The notes under the pieces: model-generated | The model's input: the letters and a program-made list of their open reading frames with translations, nothing else | What the model was told of the DNA's origin: nothing | Databases searched by the model: none | In this document: piece after piece, positions 8,050 to 16,545 of the stretch | How positions within the stretch are numbered: the stretch's first letter is position 1 | Layout of the letters: each line of letters begins with the position of its first letter | Position numbers and translations under genes: made by a program | DNA from: Gymnodinialimonas sp. 202GB13-11 | GTDB taxonomy: Bacteria; Pseudomonadota; Alphaproteobacteria; Rhodobacterales; Rhodobacteraceae | Reading direction: 5' to 3' | NCBI RefSeq assembly: GCF_040932485.1 | Contig: NZ_JBFRBH010000001.1 | Span: forward strand, 3,851,212-3,915,211 | DNA: 64,000 nucleotides

Positions 8050-9045
8050 ATGACCCCAGACAGATGGACCCTTGCGATCGAGGGCGGTGAGATTGACCCG
8101 CCCTCAGGCCCCGTGCTCGTCATGCGCGCCCGCGGTGATGCGGATTTCTCCGCGCTGGGTGAGGTGACCTGTGTGCAAGGCTTCAAGCCGGACCATGATC
8201 GCCTCGCTGCACGTGGGCTTACCGTGATGGTCGAACCGGAGGGCCAGTTCGATGCGGCCCTCATCCAGATCGTCAAATCCCGCGCCGCGACCTATTCCGC
8301 AATTGCCGAGGCGATGGGCCACCTGCCGCCCGGCGCGCTTGTCATGGTCGACGGCCAGAAGGAAGAAGGCATCGAGGCCATCGTCAAAACCCTTCGCCTT
8401 GTGTTCGAGGTCGAAGGTGTGATGTCCAAGAGCCACGGCAAACTCGCCTGGTTCCGCCGCCCAGATGTCTTGCCGCAGCAAGTACTCGATTGGGTCATGG
8501 CCCCAGTGCCGACACCTGAGGGCTACTTGACCGTGCAGGGTGGCTTTTCAGTCGACGGGCCGGATCGCGGCTCGGAACTTCTCGTGGCCCTTCTGCCGCA
8601 ACTGACCGGCCGCGTGGCCGATTGGGGCGCAGGCTGGGGCTATATCTCGGGTGAGGTCCTTGATGAGCAGGAGGGGATCGAAACCCTCGACCTGATCGAA
8701 GCCGACCACGCGATGTTGGATTGCGCAGAAATGAACGTCGACGACCCGCGCGCCAGCTTTCACTGGGCCGATGCGACAAAGTTCGCGCCTGATGCCCCGT
8801 ACGACGCGATCCTGTGCAACCCGCCCTTCCACGTCGGGCGCCGTGCCGATCCGAGCCTTGGCCGCGCGTTCATCGCAGCGGCCGCCAAGGCCCTAGCGCC
8901 AAGGGGGCGCTTTTTCATGGTCGCCAACCGGCATTTGCCGTATGAAGATACGCTCAAGGCGTGCTTCGGAACGGGCCGCCTGTTTGGGGAGCTTGAAGGT
9001 TACAAGATCTACGAGGCCGCGAAGCCCAAGCGCACCAAGCGCTGA
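8050..9045 (+). CDS. Class I SAM-dependent methyltransferase, RsmC-like
   Basis: This 331-residue protein has a degenerate N-terminal half and a C-terminal methyltransferase domain, the two-lobe build of RsmC, which methylates N2 of guanine 1207 in 16S rRNA. SAM-binding motif I is VADWGAGWGYISGEVL near residues 195-210. The catalytic NPPF motif is CNPPFHVGR near 256-264, diagnostic for guanine-N2 or adenine-N6 methylation, followed by GRFFMVANRHLPYE. It begins 27 bases after clpS on the same strand. The exact target guanine is inferred from the family and not shown by the sequence. Confidence 0.82.
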   Translation: MTPDRWTLAIEGGEIDPPSGPVLVMRARGDADFSALGEVTCVQGFKPDHDRLAARGLTVMVEPEGQFDAALIQIVKSRAATYSAIAEAMGHLPPGALVMVDGQKEEGIEAIVKTLRLVFEVEGVMSKSHGKLAWFRRPDVLPQQVLDWVMAPVPTPEGYLTVQGGFSVDGPDRGSELLVALLPQLTGRVADWGAGWGYISGEVLDEQEGIETLDLIEADHAMLDCAEMNVDDPRASFHWADATKFAPDAPYDAILCNPPFHVGRRADPSLGRAFIAAAAKALAPRGRFFMVANRHLPYEDTLKACFGTGRLFGELEGYKIYEAAKPKRTKR

Positions 9046-9086
9046 GCCGCGGCCACTGCCAGTCCAATCATCCAAAGGATATCCAG

Positions 9087-9896
9087 ATGGGTCTTTCCAT
9101 CCAGGGCAAAACCGCCATCATCACCGGCGCCGCGAATGGCGTTGGTCTCGCGATTGCGCGCCATTTCATTGATCGCGGCGCAAATGTCATGTTCGCTGAC
9201 CGCGACAAGGCGCGCCTCAAAGACGAGTGCGGCGATATTGAGGGTGCAGATGAAAATATCCGCTACTTCGCCGGTGATTTGCGTGAACGCCTGACGGTCG
9301 AGAACCTGATCTCCGCAACGCTCGACGCCTATGACCGCGTCGACGTTCTTGTGAATGCCAGCAGGCAAATCTTGACTACCGATCCGCTTGATCCGACCGA
9401 TACATCGGTCGAGACCATGCTGGAGCAGAACACATTCGCGGCGCTTCGGCTGAGCCAGGCTGTCGCCAAACGCATGATCACGCAGGCCGAGGGCGATGAA
9501 CAAGACGATGGGCCTGTCGGCTCCATCATCAATGTCTCTTCCATCGCCGCGCGCAGGACGCATCCGGATCTGATGGGATATTCCATCGCCACTGCCGCGC
9601 TCGACCAAGTCACCCGCAGTCTTGCAGTGGCCTACGCCCCGCACCGCATTCGTGTGAACGGCGTGGCCTTTGGTTCGGTCATGTCAGCGAGCCTGAAGGA
9701 CAGCCTGAACGAGACTGACGGTTTGCGGCAAGAAATACGCGAATGCACGCCACTCGGGCGCATTGCGTCGGCCCGTGAGGTTACGTCGGCGGTGCAATTC
9801 CTTGCCTCCGACGGGGCCGGTTTTGTGACCGGTGAAACCATCACCGTTGATGGCGGGCGGACGCTACTGGATAGCGTGACAAAAGCGGCGCACTAG
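9087..9896 (+). CDS. SDR family oxidoreductase with altered active site
   Basis: This 269-residue short-chain dehydrogenase-like protein has the cofactor motif TGAANGVG (residues 13-20), a second-strand FADRD that suggests NAD over NADP, and the C-terminal family block RIRVNGVAFGSV and FVTGETITVDGG. The catalytic Ser (INVSS, about 152) and Tyr165 are present, but the Lys expected four residues after the Tyr is Thr (Y-S-I-A-T). The NNAG motif reads VNAS. The loss of the lysine that lowers the Tyr pKa suggests a changed or lost dehydrogenase activity. It follows the methyltransferase gene by 41 bases. Confidence 0.82.
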   Translation: MGLSIQGKTAIITGAANGVGLAIARHFIDRGANVMFADRDKARLKDECGDIEGADENIRYFAGDLRERLTVENLISATLDAYDRVDVLVNASRQILTTDPLDPTDTSVETMLEQNTFAALRLSQAVAKRMITQAEGDEQDDGPVGSIINVSSIAARRTHPDLMGYSIATAALDQVTRSLAVAYAPHRIRVNGVAFGSVMSASLKDSLNETDGLRQEIRECTPLGRIASAREVTSAVQFLASDGAGFVTGETITVDGGRTLLDSVTKAAH

Positions 9897-9897
9897 G

Positions 9898-10458
9898 TCA
9901 GGACGGGTCGCAGACCCTTGGTGTGTTAGCGAAGTCCTCGACCCAGCCGAACAAGCCGTTCGTTCCATCGGGATTGTCCCATTGCACGAAGACCCAGCCA
10001 CCAAAATCGCGATACCTGAAATACAGGTTCGCGCCCTGTGGTGGGGAACCGATCACATGGGAGCTTCGGCGCAACCCTGTATGCGCTGCCAATTCCGGGC
10101 CACGATAGTTTCTGCATTGGGACAACTGGCCCGTCTCAAAGGGGATTGCTGTCAAGCCGCGGTATCGGTCAATAACTGTCGGTATGCCCGCTTCCGACGC
10201 GGTTGAGTTCGGGTTGATCGCGCACCCCAGCGCAGCCTCACGCGCCCGTACCCACGCGATCATTTCCCTCTCAGCAGCCGTCAATTCCGCGCTGCTGCAC
10301 CCTTCATTCGAGAACACGTCCCGTGCCAGAGCAGAATTGAAGCAATGCCCCGCCGCGTAATAGACCATATTCCGCGCCGTCCAGAGCGTGGCACAGTTTT
10401 GCGCCCAAGCGTCGACAGGCAGAATCGCAAAGACCGCTGCAATAAAAGTTAAGCGCAT
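9898..10458 (-). CDS. Secreted YARHG/DUF4453-like protein (paralogue 1)
   Basis: This 186-residue exported protein has a signal peptide (MRLTFIAAVFAILPVDAWAQ) and then a YARHG-like segment (LWTARNMVYYAAGHCFNSALARDVF). The C-terminal half contains SHVIGSPPQGANLYFRYRD and GWVFVQWDNPDGTNGLFGWV, which looks like an SH3-type beta domain. This matches the YARHG plus DUF4453 layout known in Rhodobacterales. I chose ATG 10458 because it starts the signal peptide and lies 7 bases after the previous stop; an in-frame start at 10491 would overlap that gene. Function is unknown. It is a divergent tandem paralogue of the next gene upstream. Confidence 0.75.
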   Translation of the reverse strand: MRLTFIAAVFAILPVDAWAQNCATLWTARNMVYYAAGHCFNSALARDVFSNEGCSSAELTAAEREMIAWVRAREAALGCAINPNSTASEAGIPTVIDRYRGLTAIPFETGQLSQCRNYRGPELAAHTGLRRSSHVIGSPPQGANLYFRYRDFGGWVFVQWDNPDGTNGLFGWVEDFANTPRVCDPS

Positions 10459-10465
10459 GCTTGGT

Positions 10466-11083
10466 TTACCCCGCCATCCATTCACACACATCTTCGGTCA
10501 TCTCGATCCCCTGTACCCAGCCATGGCTTCGCTCGTCTCTATCGGGTCGGAAGACACCGATATACTCCCAACCTCCCGGCATCTGCAGGTGTGAAAAGCC
10601 GAAACTATCGCCGGGGCGCAGGTGGCCGATCACGGTAGTGCTGTTCGACATGCCGGAATGCAACTCCCGAACCGGGCCGGAATATCCGCCGCATCCGTGC
10701 TCGGTATCCGCCCGGATCGGGACGGTCCAAAGCTCGGTAAGCTCCTGCCGCCAGCGATCGACGATGGGGTCTAGCTCTGTCGTTGATGTATCAACGTCAC
10801 AGCGCCCCTGCGCCTCGATTTCAAGGTATTCCGCAATGATAAACTGATCGAGTGGCGTCAATGGGCGCTCACCCGGCGTGCAGTTTGAATTGTCGAAAAT
10901 GGCTTGCCCCAAAGGCGTTTCGAAGCAATGTCCAGCACGATCCATCACAGTATTCCGCCCCAGCCAAAGCTCCTGACACCATGCGCCGCCTTCCGCGTTT
11001 GCGGATGCAGTGATTGACGCTGCCCCCATAAGGCTCGCGACAAAGACCGCGCAAAGCCGCAATGGCGTATGCTTTTCAACCAT
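10466..11083 (-). CDS. Secreted YARHG/DUF4453-like protein (paralogue 2)
   Basis: This 205-residue exported protein has a hydrophobic signal region (LRLCAVFVASLMGAASI) and the same architecture as its neighbour: a YARHG-like block LWLGRNTVMDRAGHCFETPLG, a central helical part, and a C-terminal beta region with TTVIGHLRPGDSFGFSHL and GWEYIGVF. Matched Cys residues in both copies suggest conserved disulfides. The ATG at 11083 follows GGGGAGTGGAG and is preferred over an in-frame start at 11101. The 12-bp hairpin terminator just upstream separates it from trcR, so it probably has its own promoter or depends on read-through. Function is unknown. Confidence 0.75.
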   Translation of the reverse strand: MVEKHTPLRLCAVFVASLMGAASITASANAEGGAWCQELWLGRNTVMDRAGHCFETPLGQAIFDNSNCTPGERPLTPLDQFIIAEYLEIEAQGRCDVDTSTTELDPIVDRWRQELTELWTVPIRADTEHGCGGYSGPVRELHSGMSNSTTVIGHLRPGDSFGFSHLQMPGGWEYIGVFRPDRDERSHGWVQGIEMTEDVCEWMAG

Positions 11084-11098
11084 CTCCACTCCCCAAAA

Positions 11099-11133
11099 CA
11101 AAAAAGCCCCGCGATGGGCAGCATCGCGGGGCT
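11099..11133 (-). terminator. Intrinsic terminator of trcR
   Basis: A perfect 12-bp stem, AGCCCCGCGATG with CATCGCGGGGCT, closes a 5-base loop and is followed on the minus strand by a T-rich tract. It sits 29 bases after the trcR stop and directly before the start of the next minus-strand gene. Confidence 0.9.
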
Positions 11134-11161
11134 GGATGGATGGTTCAAGCAGCGGAAAGGC

Positions 11162-11917
11162 TTACTTGTCCTCTTCGTCCTCATCGTCGTCGCTGCTGTC
11201 AGGCAGGTTGAAAAAACTGTCCGCATCGGGCGTTTCTTCCGCCTCGGGCTTCTCGTCGTCGCCACTACCAAGCGTGAAGGTCTCAAGCCCGGCAATCGAA
11301 GACGGTACGGCAGGCTCCGGATCCATCAGAAGCGAGGTCTCGGTCGACACCAGCTTGCGCCGCTCATCATCCGTCATTGCCGTGCCCTCGGCAGCTTTCT
11401 TGGCATTTGCCTTCTGAACGGCGGCATCCAATTCGGATTGCTTGCACAGTCCGAGCGCCACCGGGTCAATGGGCTGGATGTTGTTGATATTCCAATGCGT
11501 CCGTTCCCGGATCGCCTGGATCGTCGGTTTCGTGGTGCCGACCAGCTTGGAAATCTGGCCATCGGTCAGCTCCGGGTGGAACTTCACAAGCCACAAGATC
11601 GAGGCCGGGCGGTCCTGGCGCTTCGACAGCGGCGTATAGCGCGGGCCACGTCGCTTTTCCTCGCCCACGGCGGCGGCGTTGAACTTCAGCTTCAGCTTGT
11701 GCGACGCGTCCTTTTCGGCTGCATCGATCTCGTCCTGCGTCAGCTGGTTGTTCACGATCGGGTCGAAGCCCTTAACGCCAACGGCCACATCGCCATCGGC
11801 AATGCCCTGCACCTCCAACTCATGCAGGCCGCAGAAATCGCCGATCTGCTTGAAGCTCAGCGTCGTGTTGTCGACCAGCCAGACAGCGGTGGCTTTTGCC
11901 ATAATCGGTTTGTTCAT
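11162..11917 (-). CDS. trcR: Cell cycle transcriptional regulator TrcR (DUF1013)
   Basis: This 251-residue cytoplasmic protein matches the alphaproteobacterial DUF1013 family, named TrcR from work on CtrA/cell-cycle regulation. Recognisable blocks are PIMAKATAVWLVDNTTLSF, FCGLHELEVQGIADG, GVKGFDPIVNNQLT, and an HTH-like segment LTDGQISKLVGTTKPTIQAI followed by HWNINNIQPIDPVALGLC. The C-terminus from about residue 225 is acidic and low-complexity (DSSDDDEDEEDK). The ATG at 11917 is preceded by GGAGG. A strong terminator follows the gene, so it appears to be a single transcription unit. The DNA-binding role is known for the family and not visible beyond the HTH-like stretch. Confidence 0.9.
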   Translation of the reverse strand: MNKPIMAKATAVWLVDNTTLSFKQIGDFCGLHELEVQGIADGDVAVGVKGFDPIVNNQLTQDEIDAAEKDASHKLKLKFNAAAVGEEKRRGPRYTPLSKRQDRPASILWLVKFHPELTDGQISKLVGTTKPTIQAIRERTHWNINNIQPIDPVALGLCKQSELDAAVQKANAKKAAEGTAMTDDERRKLVSTETSLLMDPEPAVPSSIAGLETFTLGSGDDEKPEAEETPDADSFFNLPDSSDDDEDEEDK

Positions 11918-12070
11918 ATCAGGCCTCCAAGGCTCACATCACATACGAGGAAAGGCCGGTGGAGCCGGGTGCGAGGGCAGGGCCTTCGCGGTTCCTCGAT
12001 TTCAGGGAAATCGCAGGCTATATAGGCGCGAACAACGGGCGAGGGAACCCCCATTGCATCGAGGGACAGC

Positions 12071-12703
12071 ATGAAACGATTGATTGCCGCGCTGATCTGC
12101 GGCGCCGGTATGGCTCACGCGGACGGAGAGCCTGCGGGTGAATTTGATTACTATGTGCTGGCGCTCAGTTGGACGCCGACATGGTGCGCCATCGAAGGCG
12201 ATGATCGGGACAGTCCGCAATGCGATGCAGGGCAGGGATACGGGTTCACCCTGCACGGCCTCTGGCCGCAATACGAGGAGGGCTGGCCAAGCTATTGCCC
12301 CACGGCGATGCGCAACCCCTCACGTGGCATGACGGGTGAGATGGTCGATATCATGGGCTCCAGCGGCCTCGCCTGGCATCAGTGGAACAAGCACGGCGTC
12401 TGCACCGGGCTCGAAGCGGCTGACTATTATGCGCTGAGCCGCGTCGCCTACGAAAGCGTGACCCGACCTGACCTGCTGCGCCGTCTGGATCAGGAGGTGC
12501 GCCTGCCCGTCGCCGTGATCGAAGAGGCCTTCCTGGAAGAGAACCCGCAGCTCGAAGCTGACATGCTCACCGTCACATGCCGCGCGAACCGAATCCAAGA
12601 AGTCCGCATCTGCCTGACCCGAGAGCTTGAGCCCCGCACCTGTGGCGCGGATGTCATCCGCGATTGCACATCACCGGACGCGCTCTTTTCCCCAATGCGC
12701 TAA
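12071..12703 (+). CDS. Ribonuclease T2 family protein
   Basis: This 210-residue exported RNase has a signal peptide ending near MAHADG and the two T2 active-site blocks: CAS I FTLHGLWPQYEEGWPSYC (catalytic His62) and CAS II WHQWNKHGVC (His103, Lys107, His108). Cys pairs typical of the family are present. The enzyme would cleave single-stranded RNA through a 2',3'-cyclic intermediate in the periplasm or outside the cell. Most T2 enzymes have Glu after the first His of CAS II (HEW); here it is Gln (Q104). The ATG at 12071 is preceded by GAGGGACAGC. It stands alone on its strand. Confidence 0.9.
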   Translation: MKRLIAALICGAGMAHADGEPAGEFDYYVLALSWTPTWCAIEGDDRDSPQCDAGQGYGFTLHGLWPQYEEGWPSYCPTAMRNPSRGMTGEMVDIMGSSGLAWHQWNKHGVCTGLEAADYYALSRVAYESVTRPDLLRRLDQEVRLPVAVIEEAFLEENPQLEADMLTVTCRANRIQEVRICLTRELEPRTCGADVIRDCTSPDALFSPMR

Positions 12704-12713
12704 GTGGCAAAAC

Positions 12714-12762
12714 GAGGCCGAGGCGCGCCGGCCGCCCGCCCACCCCGGCGCGCCACGGCCTC
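12714..12762. terminator. Long GC-rich inverted repeat between RNase T2 and recR genes
   Basis: A 10-bp arm GGCGCGCCGG (12722-12731) pairs with CCGGCGCGCC (12745-12754). It is extended by GAGGCC (12714-12719) pairing with GGCCTC (12757-12762) across a 2-base mismatch. No T-run follows, so it is a terminator-like hairpin without the usual tail. The rest of 12763-12899 shows no supported feature. Confidence 0.45.
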
Positions 12763-12899
12763 GGCCGTCTTTGCCAGAAAACCCCCGGTGGAGGCCACGC
12801 AACCGTGACGGCAAGTGGCGCGGCAAAAGGCGGACGCATCCTTCGCCGTTCGTACCAATCAGGAATGTAATGCAGCGCAGCTGCGCGAGTCTGTCAGGA

Positions 12900-13499
12900 T
12901 CACACCGATTTCCGCGCGCGCAACGCGGCTGAAATTGTGCCGTCGTCAAGGTAATCCAATTCGCCCCCAATCGGGACGCCTTGCGCCAGCGAGGTCAGGC
13001 TCACCCCAATTCCTGCCAGTTCATCGGCGATGTAATGGGCGGTCGTCTGTCCATCGACCGTAGCATTTAGGGCAAGGATCACCTCTGTGATGCCTTCGTC
13101 GCTCATCCGCTCTTTCAGGCGCGGAATGCGCAGATCCTCTGGGCCCACATCGTCCAGCGCAGAGAGTGTCCCACCGAGCACATGGTAGCGCCCCTTGAAC
13201 GCGCCGCCCCGCTCCATGGCCCACAGGTCGGCAACATCCTCGACCACGCAAATCTCACCCGTGGCGCGGCCTTGGTCCGCACAAATCTCGCACAGGTCGG
13301 CTGTGCCGACATTGCCGCAGTTCACACATTCCCGGGCCGTTTCGGCCACGCGCGCCATGGATTCGGCAAGTGGGCGCATCAACGCGCCGCGCTTCTTGAT
13401 CAGCGTCAGCACAGCACGCCGGGCCGAGCGGGGGCCGAGACCAGGCAACCGGGCGAGAATCCCGATCAGTTCCTCGATGTCCTTTGGGGTGTCGGCCAA
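12900..13499 (-). CDS. recR: Recombination mediator protein RecR
   Basis: This 199-residue protein is RecR, which works with RecO and RecF to load RecA at gaps. The helix-hairpin-helix region [20 protein letters not shown] lies at residues 18-37. The zinc site is C58-x2-C61 and C70-x2-C73. The Toprim domain ([29 protein letters not shown]) follows, and the C-terminus holds the conserved [20 protein letters not shown]. No ATG is available, so TTG at 13499 is used; it lies four bases after the ybaB stop, which fits translational coupling. The usual dnaX-ybaB-recR order is kept but broken by an opposing gene upstream. Confidence 0.95.
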   Translation of the reverse strand: MADTPKDIEELIGILARLPGLGPRSARRAVLTLIKKRGALMRPLAESMARVAETARECVNCGNVGTADLCEICADQGRATGEICVVEDVADLWAMERGGAFKGRYHVLGGTLSALDDVGPEDLRIPRLKERMSDEGITEVILALNATVDGQTTAHYIADELAGIGVSLTSLAQGVPIGGELDYLDDGTISAALRARKSV

Positions 13500-13503
13500 C
13501 GGT

Positions 13504-13848
13504 TCAGAACGGCATCTTCACGCCGGCGGGAAGACCCATTTCTTCGGTGAGCCGTCCCATTTCCTCATTGTGCTTGTCCTGCGCTTTGGATTGCGCATCT
13601 TTGATCGCGGCCAGGATCAGGTCCTCGACCACTTCCTTGTCGTCTTCATTGAAGATCGACGGATCAATGTCCAACGCGGTCAACTCGCCCTTCGCGGTTG
13701 CCGTAGCTGTCACAAGGCCCGCGCCGCTCTCGCCTTGCACTGTCATTGTGGCAAGGTCTTCCTGCATCTGGGCCATCTTGCCCTGCAATTCCTGTGCTTG
13801 CTTCATCATCTTGGCCATGTCGCCAAGACCGCCCAAACCCTTCATCAT
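13504..13848 (-). CDS. YbaB/EbfC family nucleoid-associated protein
   Basis: This 114-residue protein starts [20 protein letters not shown], the hallmark of YbaB/EbfC, with the long Met- and Gln-rich helix (residues 10-35) and the beta region [19 protein letters not shown]. The protein is a homodimeric tweezer-like DNA-binding factor often encoded between dnaX and recR. The ATG at 13848 (or 13845) follows GGAGAGCAGGACG. A longer in-frame reading up to 14532 runs through the antisense of the histidine-phosphatase gene and is not credible. recR follows after four bases. Confidence 0.93.
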   Translation of the reverse strand: MMKGLGGLGDMAKMMKQAQELQGKMAQMQEDLATMTVQGESGAGLVTATATAKGELTALDIDPSIFNEDDKEVVEDLILAAIKDAQSKAQDKHNEEMGRLTEEMGLPAGVKMPF

Positions 13849-14010
13849 CGTCCTGCTCTCCAGATGGAATACGTTTGAGCCACAGATACGCCGCGCAAGG
13901 CGAGGCGGCAAGGCGGCGCATTCTTGACAAAAACTGTCTGAAATGCGGGCCAGCGTCCAAGGCACCGTATCGGCACCCGGAAAACCTCTCCTATGAAAAG
14001 GTCCGAACCG

Positions 14011-14616
14011 ATGACGTTTCGTATTGCCTTCACGCTCTCTCCCCTCCTGCCGCTCTTGGCGACATTGCCCGCGCTCGCGCAAGACGCCGCTGCCGACGAT
14101 CTGATCGCAGCACTCCAAGAGGGCGGCCATGTCGTCTACATTCGCCATGCCCAGACCGAGGCGGACTACGCCGATCAGGTTACGGCCGATCCACTGAATT
14201 GCGCCACTCAGCGTGTTCTCAGCCGCACAGGCTGGCAACAGGCGCAGCACATTGGGGCTATGTTCGACGCACACGCAATCCCTGTAGGCGACGTAATCGC
14301 CAGTCAATACTGCCGCGCTTGGCAGACAGCGAGCCTTGCCTTTGGGACCTATTCGGAGAACGCCGCACTCAACTTTGAACCAGCGGAGGACTATACCGAC
14401 GCACAGTTTGAGGCGATGCGCACGCGGGTCGAGCCATTGATCGCTGCCCCCTTGGCCGATGGGGCCAATCGCGTCATCGTCGGCCACGATGATCCTTTTG
14501 AGGCTGTCGCAGGCATCTACCCGGAACCGCAAGGGGTTGCCTACGTGTTACAGGTTGTAGATGGGCAGATCGTCGTTTTGGGTTCGATCGCACCTGATGC
14601 TTGGCCTCAGCCCTAA
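14011..14616 (+). CDS. Exported histidine phosphatase family protein
   Basis: This 201-residue protein has a signal peptide (MTFRIAFTLSPLLPLLATLP, cleavage near ALAQ) and a histidine-phosphatase core: VVYIRHAQTEAD (the RHG/RHA phosphohistidine motif), QYCRAWQTA with a second Arg, and the later VGHDDPF His. The fold transfers phosphate to the first His. The placement of all catalytic residues suggests activity, and the substrate is unknown. I use ATG 14011, which starts the signal peptide; 13993 is in frame and adds six residues. It lies between dnaX and ybaB on the opposite strand, convergent to dnaX. Confidence 0.85.
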   Translation: MTFRIAFTLSPLLPLLATLPALAQDAAADDLIAALQEGGHVVYIRHAQTEADYADQVTADPLNCATQRVLSRTGWQQAQHIGAMFDAHAIPVGDVIASQYCRAWQTASLAFGTYSENAALNFEPAEDYTDAQFEAMRTRVEPLIAAPLADGANRVIVGHDDPFEAVAGIYPEPQGVAYVLQVVDGQIVVLGSIAPDAWPQP

Positions 14617-14677
14617 ACGCCAACGGGCCACGCACGCATGCAAATTTGGTGTTGAGCTCGCGCGTTAGTGCGCGGGC

Positions 14678-16426
14678 TCACTCATCCTCAAACGGGTCCC
14701 AATCCTCTGCCTCTTCCAGGGCTTCGACGGCGGCCTCAGCCTCTATCTCAGCGTGAGAGCGTATTTCGGCAATCTTGGCGTTTGGAAACCGCGACAGTAC
14801 CGCCTGCATCAACGGATGCGCAGTGACCTCCGCCTCAAGCTCATGGCGCTTTGCCTGCTCTTGTTCCTCAATCGTCGGCCCGCCGCCCTCTGACGCGACG
14901 GTGATGCCCCAACGGGCCCCGGTCGCGGTCTGAAGTGTGCGGCCCAGGCGCGGGATCAGGTCTTTTGGCGCGCGCTCGGTGGTCTGCACCTCCAACCGTC
15001 CCGGCGCATAGCTGACCAGCCGCAAGCCCGTCTTCACCTCGATCAACAGCTTGATGTCACGCGATTGTTCGACCAGCGCCACGACGCTCTCGAAGGTGGG
15101 ATACAAGCTCAAATCCGGCCCAGCCTGCGGGGCCAAAGCCGCTTGCGGCCCGCCGCCACCCACCGGCGCCGTTCCCGTAACACGCGCCTGCGGTCCGGGC
15201 CCGAGCGCTGGGCCACCGCCACCGCCACCACCGGCAGGCGCGCCGCCGCTCGGGCGCTCCATCTGCCCCAGCTTCTTCACCAGATCGCCGGGAGTCGGCA
15301 GTTCAGCCACATGGGTCAGGCGGATCACCGCCATCTCAGCCGCCATCATCGCATTGGGCGCAATCGCCACCTCTTCCAGCGCCTTCAGCAGCATCTGCCA
15401 CATCCGCGTCAGCACCCGCATCGGTAACTTCTCGGCCAGCGTCAGACCCCGCGAGCGTTCATCCGGCGAGATCGTCGGATCATCCGCCGCCTCCGCCGTG
15501 ATCGAAATCACCGAAAGCCAATGCGTGATCTCCGCCAGATCGCGCAGCACGGCCACCGGATCGGCCCCGTCGGCATATTGCCCGCCTAACTCGTCCAGCG
15601 CCTTGGCGGCATCGCCCGCCATGATCGCCTCGAACAGGTCCATCACCCGGCCCCGGTCGGCCAGGCCCAGCATCGCGCGCACCTGATCGGCGGTGGTCTC
15701 CCCCGCGCCATGGGCAATCGCCTGATCCAGCAGGCTCATCGCATCGCGGACAGACCCTTCGGCGGCCCGCGTGATCAGCGCCAGCGCATCCTCGGCGATC
15801 TCGGCGCTTTCCAACCCCGCGACCTTTTGCAGATGGGCGATCATCACCTCCGGCTCGATCCGGCGCAGGTCAAAGCGCTGGCACCGCGATAGGACCGTCA
15901 CGGGAACCTTGCGAATTTCGGTGGTGGCGAACAGGAACTTCACATGGGCGGGCGGTTCTTCCAGCGTCTTCAAAAGCGCATTGAAGGCGCTCGTCGACAG
16001 CATGTGAACTTCGTCGATGATGAAGATCTTGTAACGCGCGGTCGCGGCCCGGTAACTCACCGTTTCGATGATCGCGTCGCGGATGTTCTGCACGCCGGTG
16101 TTCGACGCCGCGTCCATCTCCATCACGTCTACATGCCGGCCTTCGGCAATGCCCACGCAATTCTCGCACACACCGCAGGGGTCCGCGGTCGGCCCGCCAT
16201 TGCCATCCGGGCCGATACAATTCAGCCCCTTGGCGATAATCCGTGCCGTCGTCGTTTTCCCGGTCCCGCGGATCCCCGTCAGCATGAAGGCCTGCGCGAT
16301 CCGATCCGCCTCGAACGCATTCTTCAGGGTGCGTACCATCGCCTCCTGCCCGATCAGATCGGCAAAAGTGGCCGGGCGGTATTTCCGGGCAAGAACCTGA
16401 TAGGTGGCTTTGTCTTCAGCGCTCAT
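14678..16426 (-). CDS. dnaX: DNA polymerase III subunits gamma/tau
   Basis: This 582-residue clamp-loader ATPase begins VLARKYRPATFADLIGQEAM and has the Walker A loop GIRGTGKTTT at residues 51-60. The zinc module cysteines lie in the LNCIGP and PCGVCENC segments. The DExx box is IIDEVHMLS, followed by FNALLKTLEEPP and the sensor region FATTEIRKVPVTVLSRCQ. After the three AAA+ domains, a Gly/Pro-rich linker (about residues 395-430) leads to the tau tail that binds helicase and polymerase. I see no slippery heptamer for a programmed frameshift, so a tau form is expected. The ATG at 16426 fits. It belongs to the dnaX-ybaB-recR neighbourhood. Confidence 0.96.
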   Translation of the reverse strand: MSAEDKATYQVLARKYRPATFADLIGQEAMVRTLKNAFEADRIAQAFMLTGIRGTGKTTTARIIAKGLNCIGPDGNGGPTADPCGVCENCVGIAEGRHVDVMEMDAASNTGVQNIRDAIIETVSYRAATARYKIFIIDEVHMLSTSAFNALLKTLEEPPAHVKFLFATTEIRKVPVTVLSRCQRFDLRRIEPEVMIAHLQKVAGLESAEIAEDALALITRAAEGSVRDAMSLLDQAIAHGAGETTADQVRAMLGLADRGRVMDLFEAIMAGDAAKALDELGGQYADGADPVAVLRDLAEITHWLSVISITAEAADDPTISPDERSRGLTLAEKLPMRVLTRMWQMLLKALEEVAIAPNAMMAAEMAVIRLTHVAELPTPGDLVKKLGQMERPSGGAPAGGGGGGGPALGPGPQARVTGTAPVGGGGPQAALAPQAGPDLSLYPTFESVVALVEQSRDIKLLIEVKTGLRLVSYAPGRLEVQTTERAPKDLIPRLGRTLQTATGARWGITVASEGGGPTIEEQEQAKRHELEAEVTAHPLMQAVLSRFPNAKIAEIRSHAEIEAEAAVEALEEAEDWDPFEDE

Positions 16427-16545
16427 GGAGACTCGCGGTTTTGGGGTCCTCGCACAAGCTAAGCCCCCGGGCCCGCAGCGTCCACCGGATTGCGTGGTTG
16501 CCGCGAATGCGCTTCACTCAGACCAGACACCAGATGGAGGTCGCT

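Noticed and set aside
13849-14532. N-terminal extension of ybaB up to 14532
   Set aside because: It runs antisense through the histidine phosphatase gene, while ATG 13848 has a good ribosome site and matches the family start.
14678-16426. Programmed frameshift site in dnaX
   Set aside because: No A-AAA-AAG-type slippery run is present in the gene.
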